Shown here one piece after another: positions 1 to 6,085 of a stretch of DNA of 22,414 nt. Under the pieces are notes generated by a model. That model did not search any database and was not told the origin of the DNA. It worked only from the letters and a program-made list of their open reading frames with translations. This stretch comes from a virus. Position 1 is the stretch's first letter. Each line of letters begins with the position of its first letter. Made by a program: the position numbers and the translations under genes. Location: IMG/VR virus record IMGVR_UViG_3300017593_000856, positions 1 to 22,414 of that record; one strand, written 5' to 3'.

Positions 1-757
1 AGTCTAACAGCAGGCGAATGGCATCCTCCACCTTCCTGCCCGTCTTCTCGGCGAAAAGAGCTATACGTCTGGCGGCCTCGCAGAACCGCTCGTACTCGGT
101 GGACGGGTTCTTCAGCCTTCCGTAATGTTCTCTGCCGAGGAACCGCTTGGCAAAAGCATCGGCCACTTGTCGCGTGAGTTCGGGATTGACGCTTCGCGTC
201 TTCAACGGCCGGCCCTTTAGGTCCTTCGTCTGCCACCATAGCTTCTTTCCCTTGCGATGAGCTGCCAAGACCCGCTCGGCCCAGCTATCCAAGCTGGCAT
301 AGGCCAGATTTTTGCCCTCGAATAAATGCTCGCCCCGTTCGCAGACTTGAAAATAAAGCTTCATTTGAGTTATGAGTTTCTTCAGTCCTACTTGTTGGAT
401 GGCCTCTCGCAACAAAGTCATGGTCGCTTCGTCCCGTCGTTTTTCTTCAGGGAACGGCCGGTTCCGGCTTTCGCCCTGGTTATTAGCTCGAACAACGTAG
501 GCGTGTTGATTCCAAGTGCAAATGAGCTTATCAACGCTCACTTTGACTATCTCAGGCATTTCTATTTCTTCCGACGCGGATGACACGGGCGGAGCCTCTT
601 GTTCTTCTTGTTTTCCTGCTAGGTCCAATTCCTTCGGAGGAAGCAGCTTGAAGTTGAAGCTCACGGCCTCTCCTGCCACCAAGGCTTCCAGTTCTTCCAA
701 GCTTAAACGGAAGGAACGTACTCTTGACACCAACGGCCGCTTCCCTCTTCGTTTCAT
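1..757 (-). CDS. Hypothetical protein, C-terminus off the window edge
   Basis: An uninterrupted minus-strand frame runs from ATG at 757 down to the window edge, giving at least 252 residues with no stop seen. A purine-rich Shine-Dalgarno (AGGAAAG) lies just upstream, and the first in-frame upstream stop is at 785-787, so this ATG is the only good start. The N-terminus is very basic (begins MKRRGKRPLVSRVRSFRLS). An acidic Glu/Ser-rich linker follows at about residues 48-70. The rest looks globular and helical, with a Lys/Arg/Trp-rich patch (GKKLWWQTKDLKGRPLKT) at about residues 168-186, which would suit nucleic-acid binding. I do not recognise a family. It is the only gene on this strand and is divergent from the + strand run, with the repeat complex between them. 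A replication or regulatory role is therefore possible, but this is inference from position only. Confidence 0.75.
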   Translation of the reverse strand, partial: MKRRGKRPLVSRVRSFRLSLEELEALVAGEAVSFNFKLLPPKELDLAGKQEEQEAPPVSSASEEIEMPEIVKVSVDKLICTWNQHAYVVRANNQGESRNRPFPEEKRRDEATMTLLREAIQQVGLKKLITQMKLYFQVCERGEHLFEGKNLAYASLDSWAERVLAAHRKGKKLWWQTKDLKGRPLKTRSVNPELTRQVADAFAKRFLGREHYGRLKNPSTEYERFCEAARRIALFAEKTGRKVEDAIRLLLD

Positions 758-795
758 CTTTTGCTTTCCTTTAGCTAGGTCAAGCTAAAAACCAA

Positions 796-834
796 CGGGC
801 GTTTGTTCCCTTCTTCGCTTTCATTGTACGCCCG
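796..834. promoter_or_regulatory. Inverted repeat with possible -10 box for the minus-strand gene
   Basis: A 7-bp perfect inverted repeat, CGGGCGT (796-802) and ACGCCCG (828-834), lies about 40 bases upstream of the minus-strand ATG. On the minus strand the sequence TACAAT (828 down to 823) overlaps the distal arm and could be a -10 element. I see no good -35 (only TTTCGG at the right distance). It could be an operator over the leftward promoter. The evidence is weak. Confidence 0.25.
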
Positions 835-934
835 GATTTGGTGTTCCGAAAGGCAAAAACAAAAAAGGAGGGACAAGCAAAAACGCAACGTGATGGGAGC
901 CATAAGGTTGCACTTTCAGAAAATACCTCGTGAA

Positions 935-1048
935 GGACTTTCCGACTTTATGTTGCTTCTTTAAACTAGTTTAAACTGATTTAAACTAATTTAAACTAGT
1001 ATAGTGGTTTAAACAGTATATATTAATAAACATATAGTCGGAAAGTCC
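935..1048. repeat. 18-bp inverted repeat flanking an AT-rich iteron array
   Basis: GGACTTTCCGACTTTATG at 935-952 is matched in inverted orientation by CATATAGTCGGAAAGTCC at 1031-1048, 17 of 18 positions. The arms enclose 78 bases of very AT-rich DNA that contain the TTTAAAC array. A 17-bp direct repeat (CCTCGTGAAGGACTTTC) also occurs at 926-942 and 1048-1064, overlapping each arm. Flanking arms around helically phased iterons and an AT-rich core resemble a replication origin or a large operator. The function is inferred. Confidence 0.7.
960..1017. repeat. Five TTTAAAC iterons, four in exact 10-bp tandem
   Basis: TTTAAACTAG (960-969), TTTAAACTGA (970-979), TTTAAACTAA (980-989) and TTTAAACTAG (990-999) are contiguous 10-bp units. 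A fifth TTTAAAC starts at 1008 after an 8-base spacer. The ten-base period puts each copy on the same face of the helix, as expected for cooperative binding of one protein. ACTAGT flanks the array at 965-970 and 995-1000, so the array is also close to a palindrome. The AT-rich stretch continues to about 1036. It could be an initiator-binding array with a DNA unwinding element, or a repressor site. Confidence 0.7.
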
Positions 1049-1056
1049 CTCGTGAA

Positions 1057-1211
1057 GGACTTTCTGAAAGTGCTTCCCCAAGGGAGCCAACAACTTACGT
1101 CAAACGAAAAATAAAAAGGAACGAAAAACGGCACCTAATGCCGTTTTGAGGGACTTTCTGAAAGTGCTTCTCTTTGGAGGCCAAAGACTTACGTCAAACG
1201 AAAAATAAAAA
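1057..1211. repeat. Two 61-bp direct repeats, each with a palindromic operator-like core
   Basis: The units at 1057-1117 and 1151-1211 are both 61 bases. They share a 20-base start (GGACTTTCTGAAAGTGCTTC) and a 24-base AT-rich end (positions 1094-1117 and 1188-1211), with a diverged middle. ACTTTCTGAAAGT (1059-1071 and 1153-1165) is a 13-bp palindrome around one base. A partial copy, ACTTTCAGAAA, is at 912-922. A third, decayed copy of the second half (GGGAGGCAACAAGTTATGTC) is at 1236-1255. The octamer GGACTTTC occurs four times between 935 and 1158 counting both strands. Repeated palindromes next to divergent genes suggest operator sites or origin-proximal binding sites. Confidence 0.65.
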
Positions 1212-1267
1212 CATCGCTTATAGACGTTTCTCTTTGGGAGGCAACAAGTTATGTCAATGAAAGGCCC

Positions 1268-1344
1268 GGTGGCCGTGGTCCTTTGTCAAAGGGCCGTTGA
1301 AAAGAGCTAAAAACAAGGGAAGGAAAGGTCAAAGGTGGCCGTGG
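1268..1344. repeat. 11-bp direct repeat in the non-coding region
   Basis: GGTGGCCGTGG occurs at 1268-1278 and 1334-1344, each near a GTCAAAGG motif. The stretch 1212-1428 has no convincing gene, and I see nothing else in it that I can support. Confidence 0.35.
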
Positions 1345-1428
1345 GAATCTCGGCTGAGGTTGCTGGCCGTTCGGCGAAGGGAATCAGCCCTGAAAATGAC
1401 TATTGGGAAACGAAAGGTCTGATTTGTT

Positions 1429-1556
1429 GAGCCGCCCCGTCCGTTGGTTTGCCCAGCAGGCCGCCCAGCTGGCCGCAGGAGGCGTTTTCTCGGCCCAGGT
1501 GGTAGATGGATACCATTTGGGTCAGAAAACGCCTTACAGGGCAAATATGGCGGTTT
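1429..1556 (+). ncRNA. Candidate structured RNA with a 23-bp hairpin
   Basis: The + strand folds into nested stems by hand pairing. The outer stem is 1429-1436 with 1549-1556 (8 bp, two G-U). A second stem is TTTGCCC (1448-1454) with GGGCAAA (1539-1545). A short GC hairpin pairs 1459-1462 with 1471-1474. The long arm pairs 1481-1490 with 1524-1533 perfectly, has a single bulged C at 1491, and continues with 1492-1504 against 1511-1523 (13 bp, three G-U), closed by a six-base loop (1505-1510). The G-U pairs would be A-C mismatches on the other strand, so the + transcript is the structured one. Frames through this stretch give Arg/Gly/Pro-rich peptides with no Shine-Dalgarno, so coding is unlikely. 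It lies just upstream of the first + strand gene. It could be a phage small RNA or a leader element. Confidence 0.5.
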
Positions 1557-1628
1557 TCTGGTTTGGTCTAGGCAGTGGCTTCGTGTGTCCTGCCAAAGTC
1601 AAAGCAAAGGCCCTCGCCGCAACGTCCA

Positions 1629-1634
1629 TATAAT
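1629..1634 (+). promoter_or_regulatory. -10-like TATAAT box before the first + strand gene
   Basis: A perfect TATAAT lies 22 bases before the ATG at 1657, with the Shine-Dalgarno (GAAGGGAG) between them. No convincing -35 is seen. The same arrangement recurs before the genes at 3058, 6506, 11138, 17566 and 21577. Confidence 0.4.
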
Positions 1635-1656
1635 AAGAGCGAAGGGAGAAAGCAGA

Positions 1657-1989
1657 ATGGAAAAGTTAGAGCTAATAGATGACCGTGAGGTCTTTAGGTA
1701 TGTCCGCCATGTGGTGGGTGTAAAGGGTGTGCTTTTGGTGGAGCTATGTCAGCTGGAGGATTACACTGTTACGATGCGGGTGTTGGAACAGGCCGAAGAG
1801 TTGCGGGCCGGGTTCATGCCGGACGGGGAAGAAGCCAAGCCAGAGGTTTTGTACGACGACTCCGAGGTGTCCGTAGTCTCGGAGATATTTCCTGATTTGT
1901 CCGTCGTTCGCCAAGGCGGAGAGGCTGGAAAAGTTATCGCACACGTTTGGGGGACAGGGGTTGCTGTGATGATGACCCTTCCGAGCTAG
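1657..1989 (+). CDS. Hypothetical protein (110 aa)
   Basis: First convincing gene of the + strand run. The start is ATG 1657, preceded by GAAGGGAGAAAGCAGA, a good Shine-Dalgarno. The frame is open further upstream, but that part overlaps the structured RNA and gives an unnatural composition. The product (begins MEKLELIDDREVFRYVRHVV) is acidic, with alternating hydrophobic stretches that suggest a small alpha/beta domain and a hydrophobic C-terminus (VAVMMTLPS). No signal peptide or known motif is seen, and I do not recognise it. A TATAAT box and the candidate RNA lie upstream, so it may be the first gene of a transcription unit. Confidence 0.6.
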   Translation: MEKLELIDDREVFRYVRHVVGVKGVLLVELCQLEDYTVTMRVLEQAEELRAGFMPDGEEAKPEVLYDDSEVSVVSEIFPDLSVVRQGGEAGKVIAHVWGTGVAVMMTLPS

Positions 1990-2021
1990 ATTGCGAAACA
2001 AGACAAGAGGCCGAAAAGGTG

Positions 2022-2114
2022 ATGAGCCGAGCGGCCAAGGGAATCAAGGCAGCTGCGGTTTATTGGGCTAATAAGCTCTATCAGAAAAAGAGTGAAGCAA
2101 AGCCTTCGGAATGA
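2022..2114 (+). CDS. Possible 30-aa basic peptide
   Basis: ATG 2022 opens a 30-codon frame (begins MSRAAKGIKAAAVYWANKLY) whose TGA overlaps the next ATG as ATGA at 2111-2114. That overlap is the commonest gene junction in this window. Upstream GAGGCCGAAAAGG is a fair Shine-Dalgarno. The peptide is Ala/Lys-rich and would form an amphipathic helix. The overlap and spacing support it, but the length is too short for certainty. It may serve mainly to couple translation into the gene at 2111. Confidence 0.4.
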   Translation: MSRAAKGIKAAAVYWANKLYQKKSEAKPSE

Positions 2115-2806
2115 CCAGAAAAAAAGAAAATAAAAAAAGGCGGAGGCCGGTTTCCAACACGGCTAAATCCCCATCTGAACAGCCCGTTTCGGAAGGGTCT
2201 TCCGGTTCTTCTTCGGTTCAGGAGAACAACGATAAGTCCTTGTCTGAACAGCCTAAACGGTATAGCGGATTCCAGAAGGGATGGGCCGGGGGGCCGGGAA
2301 GGGGTAAGACCAAGGAATTGATGAGGTTGGCCGAGATTCGCGCAGCCAAAGGCAAGCCTGAGGACAAGTCTCTGCCAGATGAGTCCATCTTCGAGCAGAT
2401 GATGGAAGCCCTCCAAGCCTATGGGCCGGGCAGGTTCTTTTTGGACATGCTCAAGAAAAGCCCCACCACCTTCGCCCAGCTGGCCCCTACGTGGGAGAGA
2501 TTGGCCGGCAAGGGCCTTCATGTGGACAAGGAACGCCCTGTCGTTTTTGAAACTCGATTTCCTGGTGTTCACGCGGTCAAATCGGACTTTGACATCTACG
2601 CTGTCGTGGAAGAGAACGAAAGGTTGAAGAAGCTATTGGCCAGGGCGGAGGAACGGGCGGGGAAGGCGGAGAAAGCCGCCAGTTCCGCCAAGGTTGCCAA
2701 GGTTGCCAAGACCACCAAGGTTGCCAAACCAGCTAAGCGGGAGAAGAAGGAGGGGGAAGCACCTTCGCCAGACCAGCCGAAGCAATACGAATGGGAAGAC
2801 CTGTGA
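2111..2806 (+). CDS. DUF5681-like basic protein, possible terminase small subunit
   Basis: A 231-residue protein. It has a Lys/Arg-rich N-terminus, a Ser-rich linker, and then GFQKGWAGGPGRGKTKELMR at about residues 54-73. That stretch resembles the short F-x-G-x-x-G-N-x-x-G-R motif of DUF5681 proteins, which are often found beside phage terminases. Residues about 90-130 are helical. The C-terminus carries a coiled-coil stretch (about 166-190) followed by a Lys/Ala/Val low-complexity tail (KVAKVAKTTKVAKPAK) like a histone tail. DNA binding is likely from composition. A terminase small subunit role is inferred from the motif and from the phage context; the large subunit is about 10 kb downstream. 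A regulatory DNA-binding protein is the alternative. Confidence 0.65.
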   Translation: MTRKKENKKRRRPVSNTAKSPSEQPVSEGSSGSSSVQENNDKSLSEQPKRYSGFQKGWAGGPGRGKTKELMRLAEIRAAKGKPEDKSLPDESIFEQMMEALQAYGPGRFFLDMLKKSPTTFAQLAPTWERLAGKGLHVDKERPVVFETRFPGVHAVKSDFDIYAVVEENERLKKLLARAEERAGKAEKAASSAKVAKVAKTTKVAKPAKREKKEGEAPSPDQPKQYEWEDL

Positions 2807-3039
2807 GTTGGCTGAGCATTTTGAGCTTGATTCTGCTGCCTTTGACGATTCTGGACAGGGCTTTCCACGCCCGTCGGTTCTGGTGGGCTCCTTTATTCGG
2901 TTTGGCTATCCAAGTGCCTTGGTTGGTGTATTCTATCGGCTTGGGTTGGGATGGGATAGGCATGACCGTCATGGCTTTAGCTATAGCTGGCTTGTATATC
3001 TGGAATCTGCCGAGGTGGTTGAAGTCCCGGCGGGTATAA
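2791..3039 (+). CDS. Small membrane protein with three hydrophobic segments
   Basis: An 82-residue protein starting at ATG 2791, overlapping the end of the previous gene by 16 bases. Hydrophobic segments lie at about residues 7-21, 30-50 and 55-72, with basic residues between and after them (HARR, LKSRRV). The C-terminal WNLPRWLKSRRV would sit at the membrane face. Small polytopic proteins of this size in phages include holins and membrane-modifying proteins. A lysozyme-like protein lies two genes downstream, so a holin role is possible, but there is no specific signature. Confidence 0.6.
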   Translation: MGRPVSWLSILSLILLPLTILDRAFHARRFWWAPLFGLAIQVPWLVYSIGLGWDGIGMTVMALAIAGLYIWNLPRWLKSRRV

Positions 3040-3040
3040 T
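3035..3040 (+). promoter_or_regulatory. -10-like TATAAT box
   Basis: TATAAT overlaps the stop of the membrane protein gene and ends 17 bases before the ATG at 3058. TTGAAG (3019-3024) is upstream but only 10 bases away, too close for a standard -35. Confidence 0.3.
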
Positions 3041-3057
3041 GAGGGTGAGACGAAGAA

Positions 3058-3294
3058 ATGATGATTGACGAAGAAGCTTTTCAACGCCTTAAAAGCTGCT
3101 GTGATGAATGGGAGTTGTCTTACGAGAATGGCTGGTATTCTTGCGGGGTTAGGCTCCGCGGGAACCCCAACATGTACTATGCCACTGCAAAGCGTTTATG
3201 GGAGGCCGTGAAGCAAGTGTTGGATGCGGGTTGGTTGGATTTGAAGAAAGGAGAAGGAAATGGTCGCTGCGGGCAAGAAGAACATCCCGCATGA
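3058..3294 (+). CDS. Hypothetical protein (78 aa)
   Basis: The start is ATG 3058 (a second ATG follows at 3061), after a GAGGGTGAG Shine-Dalgarno. The protein begins MMIDEEAFQRLKSCCDEWEL and carries Cys14, Cys15 and Cys29. The middle (YENGWYSCGVRL) looks like a beta hairpin and the rest (AKRLWEAVKQVLDAGWL) like a helix. The last 12 residues overlap the next gene by 35 bases, and that gene's Shine-Dalgarno lies inside this one. No family is recognised. The strand-then-helix layout recalls the other small proteins in this cluster. Confidence 0.6.
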   Translation: MMIDEEAFQRLKSCCDEWELSYENGWYSCGVRLRGNPNMYYATAKRLWEAVKQVLDAGWLDLKKGEGNGRCGQEEHPA

Positions 3295-3871
3295 CCCTTC
3301 GCCGTTTGAACCGCTTGAGGCTCCAAGGAAAGGTTCAGGTTTTTGGCCCAAAACAGTCGCGGGGTTTTTAGTGCTTTCGGCGGTGGGGGCGACCTTGGGA
3401 TATTGTTTGGGCCAATTTGAGGAGCGTTTGGCCCGATTAGAAAAACGTATAACCCGCCTTGAAGCCCTAATGAAGAAGGCAGGACAGACGAATAACCCCG
3501 TTTCGTTTTCTTCGTCATCAGACAGTTTGTGGCAGCTGGGTTCTCGGCCAGTGGTGGACGTTTGGGATAGGGCGGTTAAGCTGATTCACTGGCGCGAGTC
3601 CCGCTACGGCCAAGACCCGCGCTGCCGGCGCGGCGTGGTCGGTCCTGCCGGCGAGCGGGGCGAGTTCCAGGTGACGCCGATATGGGCCGAGGACGTGATG
3701 CGCCTGACCGGCGAGACGGTGGACCCGTACGACGTGGCCCAGTGCCGGCGGCTGGTTCGGGCCTGGCTGGAATACTACGCGCCGAGGGTCGGCGCTTCCA
3801 CGCCGGAGCAAATGGCCGAATTGTACCGCCGAGGGCCTGCGGGGTATCGGCGGTGGGCGGAAAGGAAATAG
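3260..3871 (+). CDS. Membrane-anchored lysozyme-like (lytic transglycosylase fold) protein
   Basis: A 203-residue protein. Order of parts: Pro/Lys-rich N-terminus (1-28), one transmembrane segment (about 30-50, FLVLSAVGATLGYCL), coiled coil (52-72), Ser-rich linker, then a lysozyme-like domain (about 100-203). In that domain HWRESRYGQDP holds the likely catalytic Glu. It is followed by GPAGERGEFQVTPIWAEDV and the closing LYRRGPAGYRRW, the pattern seen in transglycosylase/goose-lysozyme-like domains. The expected role is cleavage of peptidoglycan from a membrane-tethered position, in lysis or cell-wall penetration. The start is ATG 3260 after AAAGGAGAAGGAA. From about 3590 the DNA becomes visibly richer in G+C and CpG than the first half of the gene, which suggests that the enzymatic module was acquired separately. 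Confidence 0.7.
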   Translation: MVAAGKKNIPHDPSPFEPLEAPRKGSGFWPKTVAGFLVLSAVGATLGYCLGQFEERLARLEKRITRLEALMKKAGQTNNPVSFSSSSDSLWQLGSRPVVDVWDRAVKLIHWRESRYGQDPRCRRGVVGPAGERGEFQVTPIWAEDVMRLTGETVDPYDVAQCRRLVRAWLEYYAPRVGASTPEQMAELYRRGPAGYRRWAERK

Positions 3872-3876
3872 TTGGC

Positions 3877-4341
3877 ATGTTGAAAAACTGGGAATCGAAG
3901 GACGGCAAGGCGGCCATTGAAAAGATGGGCAATCCGGTTGTGCCGTTGGTGACGCCTGCCCCGCCGGAGGCGAAGCTGTCTCGGGTTGAAGGAAAAGGTT
4001 GGATGCTGGTAGTCTCTTTGGAATCATTTGAGCGGCTCCCTACGTATGTGATTGAGCCGTCGGTAGCGCTCGCCCTACTGCGCGATTGGGCTATGAATTA
4101 TATCAGTGAGAGGGGCGTGTGGATTCAGCCTCGCGGTAGCGGTTGGTCGGTGCATAAAGAGTACGAACCTTCGCTTAACGCGCAGAGGAGGAGACTTGTT
4201 TTGACTTGGAGTGGCGACTATTTCGAGAAGGTGATTTGGGCCGAAGAGAAAGAGGGGCGTTGTGTTTGGTTTGGTGATATTGACGCCGCGTTCATCATGG
4301 CGGTTTTGAAGGCGGACGAAAGGACTCCAGCAACGCTGTAA
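3877..4341 (+). CDS. Hypothetical protein (154 aa)
   Basis: ATG 3877 lies 6 bases after the lysozyme-like gene, whose last codons supply the AAAGGAAA Shine-Dalgarno. The same frame is open further upstream but only inside the lysozyme gene. The protein begins MLKNWESKDGKAAIEKMGNP. It contains two strand-plus-helix stretches, YVIEPSVALALLRDWAMNY (about residues 50-68) and CVWFGDIDAAFIMAVLKA (about 127-144). These are like the repeated signature described for the 7945-10205 proteins. Function unknown. About 100 bases without a gene follow (4342-4442). Confidence 0.6.
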   Translation: MLKNWESKDGKAAIEKMGNPVVPLVTPAPPEAKLSRVEGKGWMLVVSLESFERLPTYVIEPSVALALLRDWAMNYISERGVWIQPRGSGWSVHKEYEPSLNAQRRRLVLTWSGDYFEKVIWAEEKEGRCVWFGDIDAAFIMAVLKADERTPATL

Positions 4342-4442
4342 GAAAGCAAGCACCAAGGTTAACCTCACGGAATGGATTACGTGGCCAGTTAGCTGGTCGG
4401 GAGCCGCCGAGAGGATTGTGAAACCGAAGGAGCGCTGACGAC

Positions 4443-4949
4443 ATGAAACAGGTCAGCATTAGAAAACAATTCATTCGCCGGGCAAGAGCGGCAATCACCG
4501 AACATGTCCTGCCCTTCTTGCAGGGTGCCGTGCAGGCGGACGGCTACGCTTACGACGACAAGGGCAACATATACGAGGTCCATTTGTTCACCTGGGTCGT
4601 TGCGTTGATTCGTTGGGATAAAATGCCCCGCGAGACCGTCTTGGTGCCTGCACTGGCGTCACTCGACGGCTCCCAATGCGTCATCTTGGGTTTCCCGACC
4701 GACAGCGGGCGCGTCACCGATGTATCGAAACAAATACTTGACGACCCGCGAGTCTTGCGGGCCCTCATCTTCCCGCGTGGCACAAAGGCAACGTTAGAGG
4801 CGACGGAGGGACTCCCCAGCCTCAAGGGTTGGAATCGCCTGCGCTGGCGATTTGAGTTGCCTGCCTGGCGGTCCTGCGTTACACCGCAGGGGCTGCGAAT
4901 AGAGGGCCGGATAAGTGCGTTCGGCCTCAGGCCGATGGGTCGGAGATGA
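4443..4949 (+). CDS. Hypothetical basic protein (168 aa)
   Basis: The start is ATG 4443 with GAAGGAG about a dozen bases upstream. The protein begins MKQVSIRKQFIRRARAAITE, with a basic amphipathic N-terminal helix. Beta-rich stretches follow (VHLFTWVVALIRW, QCVILGF), then an Arg-rich C-terminus (RFELPAWRSC). The codons favour C-ending triplets (GCG, ACC, CGC) more than neighbouring genes, which hints at separate origin. No motif or family is recognised. Confidence 0.55.
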   Translation: MKQVSIRKQFIRRARAAITEHVLPFLQGAVQADGYAYDDKGNIYEVHLFTWVVALIRWDKMPRETVLVPALASLDGSQCVILGFPTDSGRVTDVSKQILDDPRVLRALIFPRGTKATLEATEGLPSLKGWNRLRWRFELPAWRSCVTPQGLRIEGRISAFGLRPMGRR

Positions 4950-4961
4950 AAGGAAAGCATC

Positions 4962-5282
4962 GTGGCGAACCTCAAGGAATGGATTTTGAGAGAGGCCGAT
5001 GGCGAGCCGATTGAGGGCGTCGTTATCGGCAGAATGGATGGAGCTTGTAATGAGGATGCCGTGCCCCGTTACGACGAGATGCCTAAAGGGAAGCTGCTGT
5101 CTTGGGAGGAGGCCCAAGGCTGGTTGGATTACGAGTTTGATGAGGGCCTCGGGTTGATTGAGTGCCCTCCCGTTTGGGCTTGGACGCCAACCAAGGTTAT
5201 CGCTATCGGCGAGTATGACGGCTCGACGTGGCCGTACAGCATCCCGCGACATCCGACAGACGGTGTAATGCCCGCGATGTAA
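4962..5282 (+). CDS. Hypothetical acidic protein (106 aa), GTG start
   Basis: The start is GTG 4962 with GAAAGGAAAG upstream; there is no nearby in-frame ATG that would keep the N-terminus. The product is acidic and aromatic-rich (begins MANLKEWILREADGEPIEGV; contains LLSWEEAQGWLDYEFDEGLG). The C-terminal half is Pro/Trp-rich. It lies 12 bases after the previous gene and 34 before the next, consistent with one operon. Not recognised. Confidence 0.55.
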   Translation: MANLKEWILREADGEPIEGVVIGRMDGACNEDAVPRYDEMPKGKLLSWEEAQGWLDYEFDEGLGLIECPPVWAWTPTKVIAIGEYDGSTWPYSIPRHPTDGVMPAM

Positions 5283-5316
5283 GGCGGAGGTTGAGTCAAA
5301 AAGAAGGAAGCCGGCG

Positions 5317-5649
5317 ATGACATTTCAAGAGTTCAAAGCTTGGTTCGAAAACAAGCGATTAGAGGGTCATGATATAAGGCTCGTTCTGGTGGTCGCGGGG
5401 ACGAGTAAAGGGAACCAATTGGTGGGGCACGAGGGCGGGATTTTCGACTTCACCGACCCCGACCAAGCCCGTGCGTGTTTGCTACAGGCGATGGAATTGA
5501 TAATTGAGGGAGCTCGGGGAGCGGACAAGGAACATTCCTGCGGCGGGAAGTTGGTGCTTGCGGTTTGTGAGGACATGAAAAGGCAGGCGGAAAGGGCAAG
5601 TCAAAAGGTTCTTGGCCGGATGGGCGGGAATGACGAAAGAGAGGACTGA
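5317..5649 (+). CDS. Hypothetical protein (110 aa)
   Basis: ATG 5317 follows AAGAAGGAAG. The predicted fold is alpha/beta: an N-terminal helix (MTFQEFKAWFENKR), a strand (IRLVLVVAG), then a long helix (QARACLLQAMELIIEGARG) and a C-terminal helix. The next gene starts one base after its stop and also begins MTF, so the two are translationally linked. No family is recognised. Confidence 0.6.
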   Translation: MTFQEFKAWFENKRLEGHDIRLVLVVAGTSKGNQLVGHEGGIFDFTDPDQARACLLQAMELIIEGARGADKEHSCGGKLVLAVCEDMKRQAERASQKVLGRMGGNDERED

Positions 5650-5650
5650 T

Positions 5651-6085
5651 ATGACATTTGAGAAGAGAAAAGCTTTAGTAACCGCATACCATCAAGCCAG
5701 CGCGGCTGCGGACCGTATCTTCAACGCATCTATGGAGCTGGAGTGGGGCAAACAGGATATTGCGGAGTTGTCGTTGAGGTCCGCTTGGGAGGTGTTGGAC
5801 GAAGCCACGGGGGCCGTGAGAGAATTGTTGCAAACCAACGACGGCTGCGGCGGCTGCGAGATTGAGGTTTACCAGTACCCTAGCGGCTCATGGGGCTGGC
5901 GGGCCGTTGCCCGCAACCGTCAGGTGTTGGCCGCTAGCGACGAAACATACATAACGCGCCGCGGTGCATTGCAAGCGCTGAAGCGATTTATCTCGTATAT
6001 GAAATTGCCCCGGTTGAAAATAGTTTTCAAGGATGACAAGGGGAGCATGACTGGCTGGCAGACTTTGCCGAGGCGAGTCAGATGA
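5651..6085 (+). CDS. DUF1508/YegP-like protein with helical N-terminal extension
   Basis: The start is ATG 5651, one base after the previous stop. Residues 1-65 are helical (begins MTFEKRKALVTAYHQASAAA). From about residue 70, EIEVYQYPSGSWGWRAVARN and the following ASDETYITRRGALQALKRF match the layout of the DUF1508 (YegP) domain: strand, Trp/Arg strand, N-G turn, then S-x-x-Y-x-x-R-x-x-A helix. This domain is small, widespread and of unknown biochemical role. The gene overlaps the next one (ATGA at 6082-6085), which carries a second, closer match, so the pair are tandem paralogues. Confidence 0.65.
   Translation: MTFEKRKALVTAYHQASAAADRIFNASMELEWGKQDIAELSLRSAWEVLDEATGAVRELLQTNDGCGGCEIEVYQYPSGSWGWRAVARNRQVLAASDETYITRRGALQALKRFISYMKLPRLKIVFKDDKGSMTGWQTLPRRVR

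Noticed and set aside
326-788. Two + strand open frames in the first 800 bases.
   Set aside because: They lie opposite a longer minus-strand frame that has a good start and natural composition, and they lack Shine-Dalgarno sites.
960-1017. CRISPR array.
   Set aside because: The repeats are 10 bp and contiguous with no spacers, and no cas genes are present; iterons fit better.
1403-1656. Two open frames across the structured RNA region, one continuous with the 1657 gene.
   Set aside because: The peptides are Arg/Gly/Pro-rich with no Shine-Dalgarno, and the bases are explained by strong stems. The gene has its own good start at 1657.
2081-2572. Minus-strand open frame of 163 codons opposite the 2111 gene.
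   Set aside because: It is the mirror of a gene with a DUF5681-like motif and has Pro/Arg/Phe-rich composition typical of antisense frames here.
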